Part shown: one piece after another, positions 32,887-45,013 of the stretch
Position numbering within the stretch: position 1 is the first letter of the stretch
Layout: each line of letters opens with the position of its first letter
Assembly (NCBI GenBank): GCA_022495005.1
Contig: JAGYXB010000658.1
Coordinates: forward strand, 62,001 to 126,000
Length of the DNA: 64,000 nt
Origin: Rhyacophila brunnea
Taxonomy: Eukaryota > Arthropoda > Insecta > Trichoptera > Rhyacophilidae
Direction: 5' to 3'
Made by a program: the position numbers and the translations under genes
The notes under the pieces: generated by a model
Told to the model about the DNA's origin: nothing
What the model saw: the letters and a program-made list of their open reading frames with translations, nothing else
The model's database searches: none

Positions 32887-33070
32887 TGTGGGTATATTCT
32901 ATACTTATCGACCGCTTAAGTGAAAAGTGATAAATATTATCAAACTTAGGGTAGTTTTTATCAAAGTATTAGAACTTATTTTAACGATTGCAACAATTAT
33001 TGATACAAACGTACCCTAAGTTTGATAATATTTATCACTTTAGCGGTCGATAAGTATAGAATAGACCCAC
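32887..33070. mobile_element. Hairpin MITE, about 184 bp
   Basis: Arms of about 63 bp: left GTGGGTATATTCTATACTTA through TAAATATTATCAAACTTAGG, right its complement with few differences. The loop is about 60 bases. No coding content. Confidence 0.8.
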
Positions 33071-33305
33071 TAGAGTCGTGACCGAATTTGAACAATTCAA
33101 AATTTTTGGGCACGAGTCACACGAAGATTACTTAGAATGTACGAAAATATCCGAATTTACCTTGAGCATCCGTGCAATTTCCAGCAATTAATAATAGTAA
33201 TACAATCAGCAACTCGTTACTTGGCTAAAAGTCATATCCTATAGTTTCTATTGCCATTTAAAGTAGGTAACATTATAAGTGCAAGGACGTAGTAGTCGCG
33301 CGAAG

Positions 33306-33430
33306 ACGGTGCGGCGGCGTCTTGCGCAACTCAAACGTATAACCGTGTGTGAAATGTTCGTAGACAGTGTCTTTTTTGGGGCATAATACACACGGTTATA
33401 CGTTTGAGTTTCGCAAGACGCCGCCGCGCC
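33306..33430. other. Compact G+C-rich hairpin
   Basis: GCGGCGGCGTCTTGCGCAAC (from 33311) and the following CTCAAACGTATAACCGTGTG pair with 33390-33428 with a single mismatch over 39 bp; the loop is about 37 bases. It stands out from the AT-rich flanks. It may be a tiny MITE or a transcribed hairpin. Confidence 0.75.
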
Positions 33431-34856
33431 GCGCCCGCCATACCACTACGGCTGAGCACTAAGGGAAGACTGTTTGGTATTGCCACCAAGTTGACCGATG
33501 GTTATTTTTTGGTTTACTTATAATTAATCACATTATCAATTACTGAGCGTATATTATGAACCAATTAAATCAAGCGTCTACAATAAATCCAATTGGCAGA
33601 TGAATTCTTCCATGTAATTGCTATTTAAAATTGATCGTTGAATCTGGTTGGGTCCAACGTTTCCTCTAATTTTTCTATTGTATGTGTGGATCATCAACGC
33701 TTCTGAGCAGTGGCGCAACTAGAGTTGGTGTCACCCGGTGCAGTAAATTTACTCCCCCCCCAAAATATTTTTCATTAAAATTTGCGTGATCGAGTTAGTC
33801 GCACTTGACCTTCACCTTTCGAGAAATAAGTCGAATAATTGTGCATGTGATGGTTTCGTGCATTCGAGCAAAACTAAAATCTGGCAAAGGAAACTTTATT
33901 TTACAATATTTTTATGTGAGGACTGTGTGGGGGGAAGAAAACATGTGCGGACACTTTTTGGGAGGTGTGCGCACGCAGACAGGTAACATTGGTTGGGTCT
34001 GCTGGTGTGATTAGGCCTATAATGTAGTGATGTGCTCATAACTTGGCATCCCCCGCACTGATGCCTGAATTTTCCTATACTAACTAGACTTTTAACATTA
34101 ATTTTATGGCAATTGTCTAATTATAAGTAAAATCATTTGTCTTTGTTTATATAGAATCAAAATTTACTTGATTAATCAAAGTAAAATCGTGTATTTATCA
34201 TCTGAAAGAGTTATGAAGCAGCTGATATAAATGTTCTTTTATTTTTATGTCAAGCAATTTTATTAAAACCTAAGATAAAAATCAGATAAATAGCTTTCCT
34301 AACTTATCTGCGATATAAAGGTTTATGACGCCTGTACACTGCATGGAATTACTGTCGGCAATTGTTCTTATTTTAAACTGTCATTACAATAACTGTTTAC
34401 ACGTAAAAGTGCTGACTGTCTCTCCAATCTTATTCTTCAAGAGTAAGCGAGACGCTAGGTTGTCATTTTATACTACTATCTGACAAATCGGAGCTCAAAA
34501 TGAGTAGTTCATATTTTTACCAGCATGTTCGCCTCAATCGCTCTACTGCGCAGGCGCATATCGAGAATAATCTTACCTGCGCGCAATAAATCATCACAAT
34601 TTGGAATCTTCCAATCTTGTTTGATTTATGCACGCAATCTTGCCAACTGCAGGATAATACATGTTTTCCCATACATATTCTTACTGTGCACAGTACATCC
34701 ATGCACGTGTAAACAGGGTATTATGAACGTATTTATTCTACTATTTTATTTGACTTAATAATTATTAGAATAACTAGGTTGTAGGGATTAACAAATTGTG
34801 CTAGAATCATAATAATATTACCATCACGGCATATGAGCGCACGTTCGTTCACAGTA
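33431..34856. other. Intergenic, nothing recognised
   Basis: No gene, known repeat end or RNA gene was identified; short open frames here lack support. Confidence 0.45.
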
Positions 34857-35357
34857 AGAGCCGTTTCACACGGTACGCTTAGTTCCAGCCACCTGTTTGT
34901 CGATATGCCGCATTTATATTTTATATAAATCGTCGCTGTAGGATTGGTTTGTCGAATAGACCAAATGTAAAATGTTCAGGAGACGAAAAAAAATTGAATA
35001 TCCTATATTTAAATACATGAAGGTATTTAAATTGTTGTTTTTACAGCATATGAATGCTGATTTCATTACAAAGCATTTTAAAGAAAAGGATGGTTTTGGT
35101 CCATTTGGATACAAAAAAATCATTCTGCATTCAAAGGTCGATTTCGACAAACCAATCCTATAGCGACGAAATGAACGCGATACTCGTCTGTCTCTGGCGT
35201 CAGAGCCAAAATTACATGTTCACGATTTTCACGAGTCACTCTCAAAAACTGGCTGCGGTAATAATAACGTGTTTAGACCGGAATGATGCCACCGACGGGA
35301 TGGTGTGTACGTAGCACACCGGTGGCTTGACACAGGTGTCCCGTCTGAAACGGCTCT
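34857..35357. mobile_element. TIR element with a second element nested in it
   Basis: The left end AGAGCCGTTTCACACGG pairs with the right end CCGTCTGAAACGGCTCT. An element with its own ends and duplication occupies 34931-35168. No clear outer TSD. Confidence 0.6.
34931..35168. mobile_element. MITE with CG...CG ends and AAAT duplication (family CG-3, 238 bp)
   Basis: The ends CGTCGCTGTAGGATTGGTTT and TAGCGACG (complement side) form an inverted repeat of about 25 bp. AAAT flanks both sides (34927-34930 and 35169-35172). The two 60-80 codon frames inside have no recognised domain. Confidence 0.78.
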
Positions 35358-35663
35358 ACGATCGCACCACGAGAAAAGTGTCTAATGTAGTTTTACTTGG
35401 TACTATTTAAAATGTAATCAGACATGCTCCCCTACCGTGGCACATTTTAAATCGATCGAAAACGAATACGAACAATACACATTTTTAGGAAACGTGATTT
35501 TCCTTTTTTGTGTTTTTGAAGTGAGCAATAAATTACAGGTAATCGACACTTTTTGTAGGTTATTGAATGTTTTGGTGGTTATTGTACTTGGCTCACTTTA
35601 CTTGATGGTTATAATATATTTCTGGCATTTGACGAGATTAAGGTGAATTAATGAACATTATAA

Positions 35664-36232
35664 CAGTAGCGACGGGTGGAGGTAGGCTGTTAAGATCCGC
35701 TATGAATAGTGCACATTAAACTTTGTTAGTCATAGGTATTTGTTTTTATTGAACTAAGACTACAATTTACAGATGGTATTGGTTAGTTTTTAAATATCAA
35801 TTAAACCAAACCAAAAATAGTTTTGGTATATTTTGGGCGATACAACATAATTGTATTTTCATATTTAATCATATTTGTTTGTTTTCGTTGGATTAAGAAT
35901 ACATAATACACGTAATATTGTTGCTTGATTTTTTAAATTCATTAAGCCCTGCCTAAACCAAACTGTAATAGATAAAAAATATTATTCTATCTACAAAATA
36001 TACAAAGTTATGCATGGTTTAATTGCATAATTTTAGATATTATATAGATAGACAAGTATTTTTTGACTATTACCTATTATGGCTTGGTTTTCGCAGGGTT
36101 TAATTGAATTGAGCCAACACTATCTGTAAATTGTAGTCTTATTACAATGAACACAAGTACGTATGACTGACAAAGTTTAGTGTGCACTATTTATGGCGGA
36201 TCTTAACAGCCTACCTCCACCCTTCGCCACTG
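35664..36232 (+). mobile_element. hAT-type MITE H2, copy 1 (569 bp)
   Basis: Ends CAGTAGCGACGGGTGGAGGT and the complement of CAGTGGCGAAGGGTGGAGGT, with long inverted repeats. It is flanked by an exact 8-bp duplication CATTATAA (35656-35663 and 36233-36240). Other copies are at 42750-43331 and, decayed, at 46080-46453. Confidence 0.92.
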
Positions 36233-37070
36233 CATTATAAGTATAATCAATATCTAATTGGTATTTCGATGAGGGTTTGGGTACGTTCATCACATAACGC
36301 TCTTCGAATGATTAATGCATAAAAGCGTACATAAGTGAAACGGCAAATAATTTTCAACACTATGTGTAATTTTGGCTTCGTTGCCATTCGGAGAGGTGTA
36401 GTCGAGCTGTTCGCACGTCAATTTCTTTTGTGATGCAGTCGGATGAATATATTCTTAAATCGTGTAAAGATAACTGAAAAACGTTCCGCACGTACTTGAA
36501 AAAGAAAACATGCCAATGAATATACTATTATTATTACGAATATAATAATAAATATAACATAAAAAGGACGCATGTTGAACTTTTATGAGAAATTATATTT
36601 CGTTCGGCTTGCGTCATTTGCACCCGCGACCTGCAATCCGCGCATCGCCTAGTCACGATATTTTTAGACCATGCCTTAGTTGAGGTATATCCTTAATATC
36701 TTGAGTACGCGAGATCTCAAATGGGCGGTGTTGGATACGATGGATCTAGAGATTGGTGAGGTTTATGAAAGAACTTTAGTTAGTTTTCGGCCCACGGAGG
36801 AAATGGGATACAAAGAAGCTGACTGAAGAGAAAGAGTTTTGGATCAATAAAGATCACTGGTCGATTGTTGTATGGTCAAAAATATACCATAATGGTTAAG
36901 TGAATAAATTTCTCTTCGCGCGGCGTTTATGGCTCAATACTACGATGGCTATAATTTTCGCACAATTGCCTCACTTGCACAGAACTAGGCCACGAATCGC
37001 TGTTCGCCACATACTTTTTAGTGTAGTTTTGAGTAACCTCAGTTGTCATTGTTTTATTAAAACCGATAAT
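36233..37070. other. Intergenic, nothing recognised
   Basis: No coding frame or repeat end is supported. Confidence 0.45.
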
Positions 37071-37875
37071 ACGCCCACGATGGCCGCGCGGCTTAAGTGT
37101 CGGCCAATAACGTCGCGGGTCCCACGTTCGAAACCTGGGTCTGGCAAGTCTCCTTTTTTTCAATTTGTGAATGAGTTAGACTGCAGCGGTAGTCAACCTT
37201 TTTATACCTACCGCCCACTTTTGTATCTCTGTTATAAGTAAAATTTTCTAACCGCCCACCGGTTCCACAGTAATTGTGATTATAAAGTAGGGCGGTAACT
37301 TAACTTTATAAAGCATAATTACGGCAAGTTAAAGCATATAATATTAATTTCTTGCCAAATACTCTATGTCAGAATTTTGCTGTTGGTTGACTTTGGCAGA
37401 ATAAATCTTTATAAAACAACTTACTGTAGTTTTTAAATTTAAATTTATACTTTGCATACAATAGAAGCATGAAATTGATGAAATTATGTTTTATTTATTT
37501 AATTATTAATGAGATCCCTGAGGTTGATGCTGGAAAAGTAAATACTGGATATCTGGCTCAATTTTTGTGAGGAACAAACGAAGGTCTCCTCTTTCGAAAA
37601 TATTCAGCCGGTTTTAAATTAAAATTGTCACGGGTAATTTTATGAAAACAATGAAAATGTTTTTAAAACCCCTATCGCCCACCATAAAAGCTGGAACGCC
37701 CACTAGTGGATGGTAGGAACCAGGTTGACTACCCCTAAGTTAGAGTATGGACCTAATAGGTTGAGCAAGTTGCTAACATCCATTTCTCGTAAAAACAAAA
37801 CCTGTTAATACAAACCTCCACTCTGTGCAAGCCCATATTATGATCTTATTTGGATCGGACATGGTCAAAAATATA
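37071..37875 (+). mobile_element. tRNA-derived SINE-1, interrupted copy
   Basis: The head has an A-box-like TGGCCGCGCGGCTTAAGTG and a good B box ACGTTCGAAACC. The body resumes after an insertion at 37746 with TATGGACCTAATAGGTTGA and ends GGATCGGACATGGTC. The uninterrupted copy on the minus strand at 57955-58198 shows the SINE to be about 240 bp long. Confidence 0.85.
37182..37737. mobile_element. hAT-like MITE inserted in SINE-1 (556 bp)
   Basis: Ends TGCAGCGGTAGTCAACC and GGTTGACTACCCCTA, with the inverted core GGTAGTCAACC. It is flanked by an 8-bp duplication with one mismatch (AGTTAGAC at 37174-37181, AGTTAGAG at 37738-37745). It splits the SINE exactly. Confidence 0.83.
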
Positions 37876-39057
37876 ATTTTTAATGAATGAATCTACCTAA
37901 TGTCAATATTTTATTAGAATTAACAGAATAATAGAGCCTGATTATCCCGTTATTATATTACCATATTATTGTATATGTCGAATTTGGTTTCTTAACCTTC
38001 ACCGTGTATTATTCATCCTCTCTAAGTTCCAAGCTGATTGTAGACTTAAGTTTGTGATTTTCAAGTCAACCCTATCTTTCTGCTGAATGGCATCTAGAAT
38101 GCGCCAGAAACGTATAGGTATATATAATGGGGAAAGGGAAGAACATAGTATGGTGACAGCCCAAAAACCAAACATAATAATATTATATTCATGTAAGTAT
38201 TATCAATTTAGAAAAGGCAAACATTTGATTTTTTATGTTAACTGTATTTTTATGATTGTTGCTTTTAAAAAGTAAAACAATACCTAAATTAACAAAATGT
38301 GTTTATTTTATTTGATACTAGCTGAAATACCCACCTTCACATACTGTCCGACAAGACGATCTAGGCAATAACCATGTCACTGGAGTCAAGTGCGATTAAC
38401 TTAAAAGGAGGGGCTTGTTAGTTCACAGTTTTAACACGTGGATAACTCATCGACAGCCTGCAGTCGAAGTGCGGTTAAAAACAGAAGTGGCTTATTAGTT
38501 CACAGTTTTAACACGTTGACAAGAAGATCTTGTTCAACAGTAGTGGTCTGTAGGAAAGGGGTTTTGGATGCTGGGGGAGAGCGGTTAAACTGGGATTTAG
38601 TCCAGTCACTGACCCTTGATGTTGCAATGGCTGGAGCGCTGAAGCTAAGAATTTGACCTAATTTTATACGAGGTAATCAGGCAAAGAGGAATATCAATTT
38701 AGCAAAAAGTGAAAAGTTATAAAACGTTTACTCTACCTGCTGTGATCCAGTGGCAGGAAACTAGAGTCAATCCCGAATCAATGTGTAGGCAACTGACAGC
38801 CGACACTTTATTTGGAAACGAAAATATTTATTTCATTAGGTAGATACTATAATGACTGTCATAGACGTTACCTATGAGTAACATTGTCAAACATTAAATC
38901 GATGTGCATTGTATTTTAATTGTTTGGCAGTATAAACCATTTATACGTTTTTTATGTTGTCAACCTTCAATAATTGTATAGGTAGTTATGGAACAACGGG
39001 ATCATCTTCAGATAAACACCTTTTATATTATTAAACTCTTTATTAGAAAGTGATGTA
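37876..39057. other. Intergenic with decayed repeat fragments
   Basis: Near 38323 is TACTAGCTGAAATACCC, like the start of the repeat at 41716. At 38385-38560 is a decayed relative of the hairpin MITE at 21786, with a 20-base direct repeat (AGTTCACAGTTTTAACACGT) about 78 bases apart. No gene is supported. Confidence 0.5.
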
Positions 39058-39475
39058 GGTATATATGTTACACCGAATGGGTGAAATTGCGTATTACACG
39101 AAATCGGCAATATTTCGACTAATTCATGAATAAGGCAACGGAATTGCATTATTCACGAATTAGCCAATTTATCTGCCGAGTGCGTGAATTTGGCAGGGTA
39201 TAGAATTCTTAAACTGTCAACATGACAGAAGAAAAAGTAAATTTAATACGGATGGTTTTATTAGTTATAATTAGACATCATATAATATTATTATTCTTAG
39301 GTTAGGTTAGGTTTTTTAATTCAGAATTCAACTGAATATCCATTTTGAGGTTAGCTAACAAGTGTCAACAAACTATCAAATCATACAATCACAAACAAAC
39401 AATCGACCCTTGCCGATACCCAAGCATGAATCAAATTGCGAAAATATCTTTTAATAAAATTCTTCCGTTATCATA
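39058..39475 (+). mobile_element. TIR element T1, left half only
   Basis: Starts TATATGTTACACCGAATGGG and follows 2829-3245 through the AATTCTTAAACTGTCAACAT block and a short TTAGG run. It stops at GTTATCATATT without the right terminal repeat. Confidence 0.75.
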
Positions 39476-40024
39476 TTGGCGTCGGGCAAATAACTCAGGC
39501 TAGTTGATTGACCTCAGTACGTGCCGTCAACAAGATTTTATAATGATATTACAAGCCTTTTTTATCAACTAACTTACAAAGTAACATAGTTATTAGGTAC
39601 TTAAACAAACTATCATAACTTATATATACTATAATGGGAGATTTATGATACACCCACAGATAGATTGCATTCCAGACGATTATTAGATTGATAAGAACAG
39701 TGGTGCAATAAATCAAATCTTTATCAAACGCATTGGGAGACGTTCATTATGCTGCCTAGTAATACTTGATAAGAATACAAAGTTAAGAGGCTTCAACACT
39801 ATAGCCACCAGGATTACGTACTTGATATTATTATTCCGCTGATGGCTGTCGTCAACCCTTTGAAGGACTAGAGCAGACAAAAAATTTTCACTTTTGGTCG
39901 TAATAGTTCATATAGTTTAACTACATACCACCGTGATGCGAGTCTCATGGAACCCGGGCTTACTAGTACAAACGGAAACCTGCTGTGTGAAGTAAAAAAA
40001 AAAGTACATTTTACATCGAATGAT
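39476..40024. other. Intergenic, nothing recognised
   Basis: No feature was identified. Confidence 0.4.
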
Positions 40025-40185
40025 CGTAGCAGTGGACAGCGCCGCATTTCGTGGCTTAAGAACCTCCGTGATTGGTACGAGTGCAGCTCCACCAAACTAT
40101 TTCGGGGAGCAGACGACAAAGATAAGATCGCCTTGATGGTGGCCGACCTCCGCTAGGGGATGGCACAATAAGAAGAAGAAGATCG
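40025..40185 (+). pseudogene. LINE 3' end (family alpha)
   Basis: The plus-strand frame reads QRRISWLKNLRDWYECS and DKDKIALMVADLR, then a stop, and the sequence ends in an (AAG)n tail after GGGATGGCACAATAAG. This is the extreme C-terminus of an RTE-like LINE polyprotein. The same family is at 58205-58895. Confidence 0.75.
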
Positions 40186-40916
40186 ATTTATTACACGTTG
40201 TACGGTTATTATGCACAAGGACGAAAAATAATAGTAGCTTTGCTTTCCATTGCTATGCATTCTATTACGAGCGTAAAGGTGCTCTAAATAATTACAAGAT
40301 AAAAAGAATATGTTATATACTTAGGTACTTACAACGTTTTTAAATTTTCTATTGAATCATATAAACTTGACTTGACTAGCTTAAACAAACAAAAAAAAAT
40401 TATTTGATTGAAATAATACTGAAATGTCCAATAATACCCATAATAACCAATAATAGTGGATTGGATTACGGATATCTTCCGAAATAACTTTTTTTACAAA
40501 ACAAAATTAACTGAAAATGAATTTAATTCTACTTAATGATGGCTAAAAGTATTTAAAAAAAATTGCATTGGCATCGTGTTCTGATATATTCTAAAAGTTT
40601 TCTAGCTAGTCGGGAAGTTAATTAAAAATCGAATGCAAGATTTGTACCGGACAAATAAGAATACGACCTAATCAAAACGTTGTAAAAAATCATTCAAGTC
40701 GTGTTTTTAAACATGTATATGGAGATATCCAAAAAAACATACCTACATAATATTATCTATTAAAACAAAACTTGGAAAAATATCCAAACAGTTCGACAGA
40801 GTATGACATTATTATCTCTCTTAGAATCCAAGAAAATAGTTCAGAAAATTGACTTAATATTAATTGCAAATGTGATCGTCAGTAATCCAATCATCACATA
40901 TAATGATCATAATAAA
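40186..40916. other. Intergenic, nothing recognised
   Basis: AT-rich without recognisable features. Confidence 0.4.
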
Positions 40917-41600
40917 TTATAAATTCAAAGCGTTCACGACATGACATACAATAAGTGTTAATAATTTTTAAAAATAAAAATACAGAGAAGTGTGAGTTAA
41001 TAATACAATAAGTAAAAAAATATGAAAAGAAATAAAATAAAATAATATAATAAAAGTAGATGGAAGCACACAGAGTGAAATTTGATAGACCCTATCTTTA
41101 AAAATTATAAAACAACGTCCACCTAAATTCACCCTCACGTAAGTGGAATTTATCAATATCCGAAGCGATCTCATTAAACATGGTTATTGCCCTCCCACTT
41201 GGCATTACTAATGGCAGGTTAGTTCAGCACCGTGGGAGAACAAACAACGGATGCCCTCGATTCCTAAGGTAATTATCAGAAACACACAAGCCAACACCAA
41301 CAAGAATGGCAGAGTTCACATTTACGCCGCGTATAAGTCTGAAAAAATATGTAGCTAAATAAAATCCCTTCTAAATTTTAAGCTACAGTATGTATGCATC
41401 CCTAAGAGAAAATCAGTCGGATAGAGCCACTGATAATATCCATACAGCCGAAAGTAAACAAGTCTCAAAGATTTCTTTTAGACTCTCTCCACCATAAGGC
41501 CGTACTTCAATTGATGCGGGGCCCAAACGATAGACCCACTCTCAAGTCTGCTTCTAACTAAGGAGTTACAGAGAATCATAAAGTATTGAATTTCTATAGT
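40917..41600 (-). pseudogene. LINE fragment (family delta), copy 2
   Basis: On the minus strand near 41566-41440 the reading is SLVRSRLESGSIVWAPHQ, then a stop where a glutamine codon is expected, and a KKFLRL-type continuation. This matches the C-terminal region after the reverse transcriptase in Jockey/CR1-like LINEs. The 3' part aligns with 18797-19350. Confidence 0.65.
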
Positions 41601-41711
41601 ATTTTCCAACTACATAATAAGCTAATATTATATCATAAAATTCTTTAGATAGTTTAGAGAAACTTATGATAATGTCATATACCTACTTGATACTAAATCG
41701 TTTTTTTATTA

Positions 41712-44130
41712 TTATACTAGCTGAAGTACCCGGCTTCGCACAGGGTCGCTTCGTGGTTATATTTATTTTAGATATTTGAAAAATAATAAGAGGTAATTAT
41801 TTTTTTAATATTAAAATATCTGTGTAATACAATATGGCAATATGAAAATAATTCTAATTGGAGTAAAGGTCAAACATAAGAACACTAAATTAAAATCGAA
41901 TCCAAAATATGAAAACGTTATTAATATGTAGTAAAAAAAAATCAAAATTGGATGGAACAAACAAACAACAAACTTTGTATTTTATATAATAATAATTTAG
42001 AAACCTTCACAGGTGTGCGCACAACAACTGACAAAAGTTTCATCGCAATCGCAATCGGATGAATGGTATAGGAACGCATACGAATAGTAGAAAAAGATGA
42101 TTTTCTAATTCTGAAATCTTCGTGGGCATGCGCATGACAACTCACCAAAGTTTCATTGCAATCAGATTATTGGTATAGGAACGCATACGAATAGAAGAAG
42201 ATGGTTGTACTAATTCAAAAACCTTCGCGGGCGTGCGCACAACAACTGGTCAAAATTTCATCACAATCGGATGAATGGCATAAGAACACATACAAATAGA
42301 AGAAGAAAAAGATGATTGTACTAATTAAGAAACCTTTGCGGGCAAGGGCACAACATTTGATCAAAATGTCATTGCAATCGGATGAATGGTATAGGAACGC
42401 ATAAGAATAGAAGTAGAAGATGATTTTCTAATCCAGAAATCTTCGTGGGCATGCGCACGACAACTCACCAAAGTTTCATTGCAATCGGATGAATGGTGTA
42501 GGTACGCATTCGAATAGAAGAAGAAGATGATGGTTGTACTAATTCAGAAACCTTCGCGGGCTTGCGCACAGCAACTGGTCAAAATTTCATCGCAATTGGA
42601 TGAATGGTATAAGAACGCATACGAATAGAAGAAGATAGAATAGAAGAAAAAGAAGAAGAAAATGGTTATAACAATTCAGAAATCTTTGCGGGCGTGAACA
42701 CAACTTGATCAAATTTTCATTGCAATCGGATGAACGGTATAGAAACGGCCAGTGGCGAAGGGTGGAGGTAGGCTGTTAAGATTCGCTATAAATAGTGCAC
42801 ACCAAACTTTGTTAGTCATATGTATTTGTTTTTATTGAACTAAGACTACAATTTACAGATGGTATTAGTTAGTTTTTTAAAATCAATTAAACCCTGCCTA
42901 AACGAAACCATAATAGATTTGGTCTAATTTGGGCAATACGACAAAATTGTGTACAATTTTTGATTCATAGTTATTTGTTTTCGTTGGATTAAAACTACAT
43001 ATTACACATATTTTTGGCTCATTTTTTTGATTCATTAAGCCCTGCGTAAACCAAACTATAATAAATAAAAAATATTATCTATCTATAAAATACTCAAAGT
43101 TATGTATGATTCAATTGCATAATTTTAGATATTTTATAGATAGACATGTATTTTTTGACTAATATCTATTATGGCTTGGTTTCTCAGAGTTTAATTGAAT
43201 TTTAAAATCTAACCTACACTATCTGTAAATTGTAGTCTTATTTCAATGAAAACAAATATGTATGTCTGAAAAAGTTTAATGTGCACTATTTATGGCGGAT
43301 CTTAACAGCCTACCTCCACCCTTCGCCACTGAGAAACGCATACGAAAAGAAGAAGAAGAAGATAGTTGTACTAATTCAGAACCCTTTGCAGGCGTGCTCA
43401 CAACAACTGGTCAAAATTTCATCGCAATCGGATGAATGGTATAAGAACGCATACAAATGGAAGAAGATGGAATAGAAGAAAAAGAAAATAGTTGTATCAA
43501 TTCAGAAACCTTTGCGGCGTGAGCACAACACTTGATCAAAATTTCATTGCAATCGGATGAATGGTATAGGAACGCATACGAATAGAAGAAGATGGAATAG
43601 AAGAAGAAGATGGTGTACTAATTCAGAAACCTTCGCGGGTGTTGGCACAAATACTGACGAAAGTTTTATTGCAATCGGATGAATGGAATAGGAACGCATA
43701 CGAATAGAAGAATATAGAATAGAAGAAGAAGAAGAAGATAGTTGTACTAATTCAAAAACCATTGCGGGTATTACCACAACAACTGACGAAGATTCATCGC
43801 AATCCGATGAATGGTATAGGAACCATACGAATAAAAAAGATATAATGAAGAAGAAGAAGAAGATGATGATTTTTCTAATTCAGAAACCTTCATGGGTGTG
43901 CATACAACCACTTACCAAAATGTCATTGCAATCGGATGAATGGTATAGGAACCATACGAATAAAAGGAAATAGAATGAAGAAGAAGAAGATGATGGTGTT
44001 TTTTTCTAATTCAGAAACTTTCATGGGTGTGCATACAACCACTTACCAAAATTTCATCGCAATCGGATGAATGGTATAGGAACGCATACGGGACAGACAC
44101 ACAGACAGACATTCATTTTTATATATTAGT
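41712..44130. repeat. Minisatellite-expanded interspersed repeat, about 13 units
   Basis: The repeat opens TACTAGCTGAAGTACCCGGC at 41715 and closes with GACAGACACACAGACAGACA and TATATATTAGTATAG near 44130. Between them a unit of about 105-125 bp recurs about thirteen times, each with GCAATCGGATGAATGGTATA, GGAACGCATACGAATAGAAG and TTCAGAAACCTTCGCGGGCG, varying by short GAA expansions. One unit is interrupted by the H2 MITE at 42750-43331. A further terminal fragment is at 44150-44265. Confidence 0.9.
42750..43331 (+). mobile_element. hAT-type MITE H2, copy 2 inside the minisatellite
   Basis: Both ends read CAGTGGCGAAGGGTGGAGGT (the right as complement). The flanks AGAAACGG (42741-42748) and AGAAACGC (43332-43339) are an 8-bp duplication of minisatellite sequence, with one change and one extra base at the left. 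Confidence 0.88.
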
Positions 44131-44149
44131 ATAGCCTATACTCTTCGCG

Positions 44150-44270
44150 CAAGTGCAAGCAATAAGTTGACAAAGTTCTATCGCATTCGGATGAACGGTA
44201 TGGCTGCGCATTCAATACGAACAAACAAACACACAAACAAATATTATTTTTTATATATTAGATTATTCTG
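44150..44270 (+). repeat. Second terminus of the minisatellite-bearing repeat
   Basis: TATCGCATTCGGATGAACGG leads to an AACAAACAAACACACAAACA tract and TATATATTAG, the same order as at 44058-44130. Confidence 0.6.
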
Positions 44271-44734
44271 TGTTGATATACCTACGTATCGATAGAACGA
44301 TATTTTTAATAAGACAAAATTCCACAGGTACATATTTATTGTTTTTATCTAGGCTCCGCGCAGAATATGAAATGTGCGTCTAAAACCGTTGTTTAGTAGC
44401 AGATTCGAAAACCGTATTTCGAAAATTGACTTGTGTCATTATAATATATTATGATGTAGTCACTTCCAGAGTTCTTGTGGTTAGCTCAAGATGTTGAAGG
44501 GAATTTAAGAGTGTAAAAATAAATAAATAAAATTTAGTAAAAGTTTTTATTTAAAAGTGTTCTGAGTAAGTAGCACAGTTTAAAGAAATAAATAAAACTC
44601 GATAGTAGCTGAAATCACATATTGTTTACACATTCTATCGTTTTAAGTGTATTAATAATAATTATAGAACACTGAAAACACTCATGAAAAAATATAGCCA
44701 ATGGAAAAAAAAATTTTTTTGAAAAAAGTAAGAC

Positions 44735-44960
44735 ACTCGACAGGATCGAACCTGCGTATCTTGGGTATCGCGCCCTGTGCATTACCACTATACTAAGACT
44801 GTCATTCTTAATTGCGACAAATTATAACTACTGGCCTTTTTAATACCTGCTCGTTAGCGCTCTCCAAATTGAATTACCTACCTACGGTAAACGATCGTTT
44901 TTTTCAGAATTATGTACGTTCAATAATCAGAATGGTACATTCTTCAAATCTTGTGAATTA
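44735..44960 (-). repeat. tRNA-derived SINE-2
   Basis: The minus strand has TTAGTATAGTGGTAATGCAC (A box) and GCAGGTTCGATCCTGTCGAG (B box). It is not called a tRNA gene because the expected acceptor-stem halves do not pair. The copy at 1483 has the same tail. Confidence 0.65.
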
Positions 44961-45013
44961 TTCGTTGAATAAAAGAAAAGGTTAATTAATATTAACTAGC
45001 GGAGCCAGCTGAC

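Noticed and set aside
41712..44130. CRISPR-like array
   Set aside because: Units are about 105-125 bp, continuous and degenerate, with no short identical repeats separated by unique spacers, and the genome is eukaryotic.
44735..44815. Possible functional tRNA gene on the minus strand
   Set aside because: A and B boxes are present, but the acceptor-stem halves do not pair and a related copy at 1483 has the same downstream tail, so it is a SINE.
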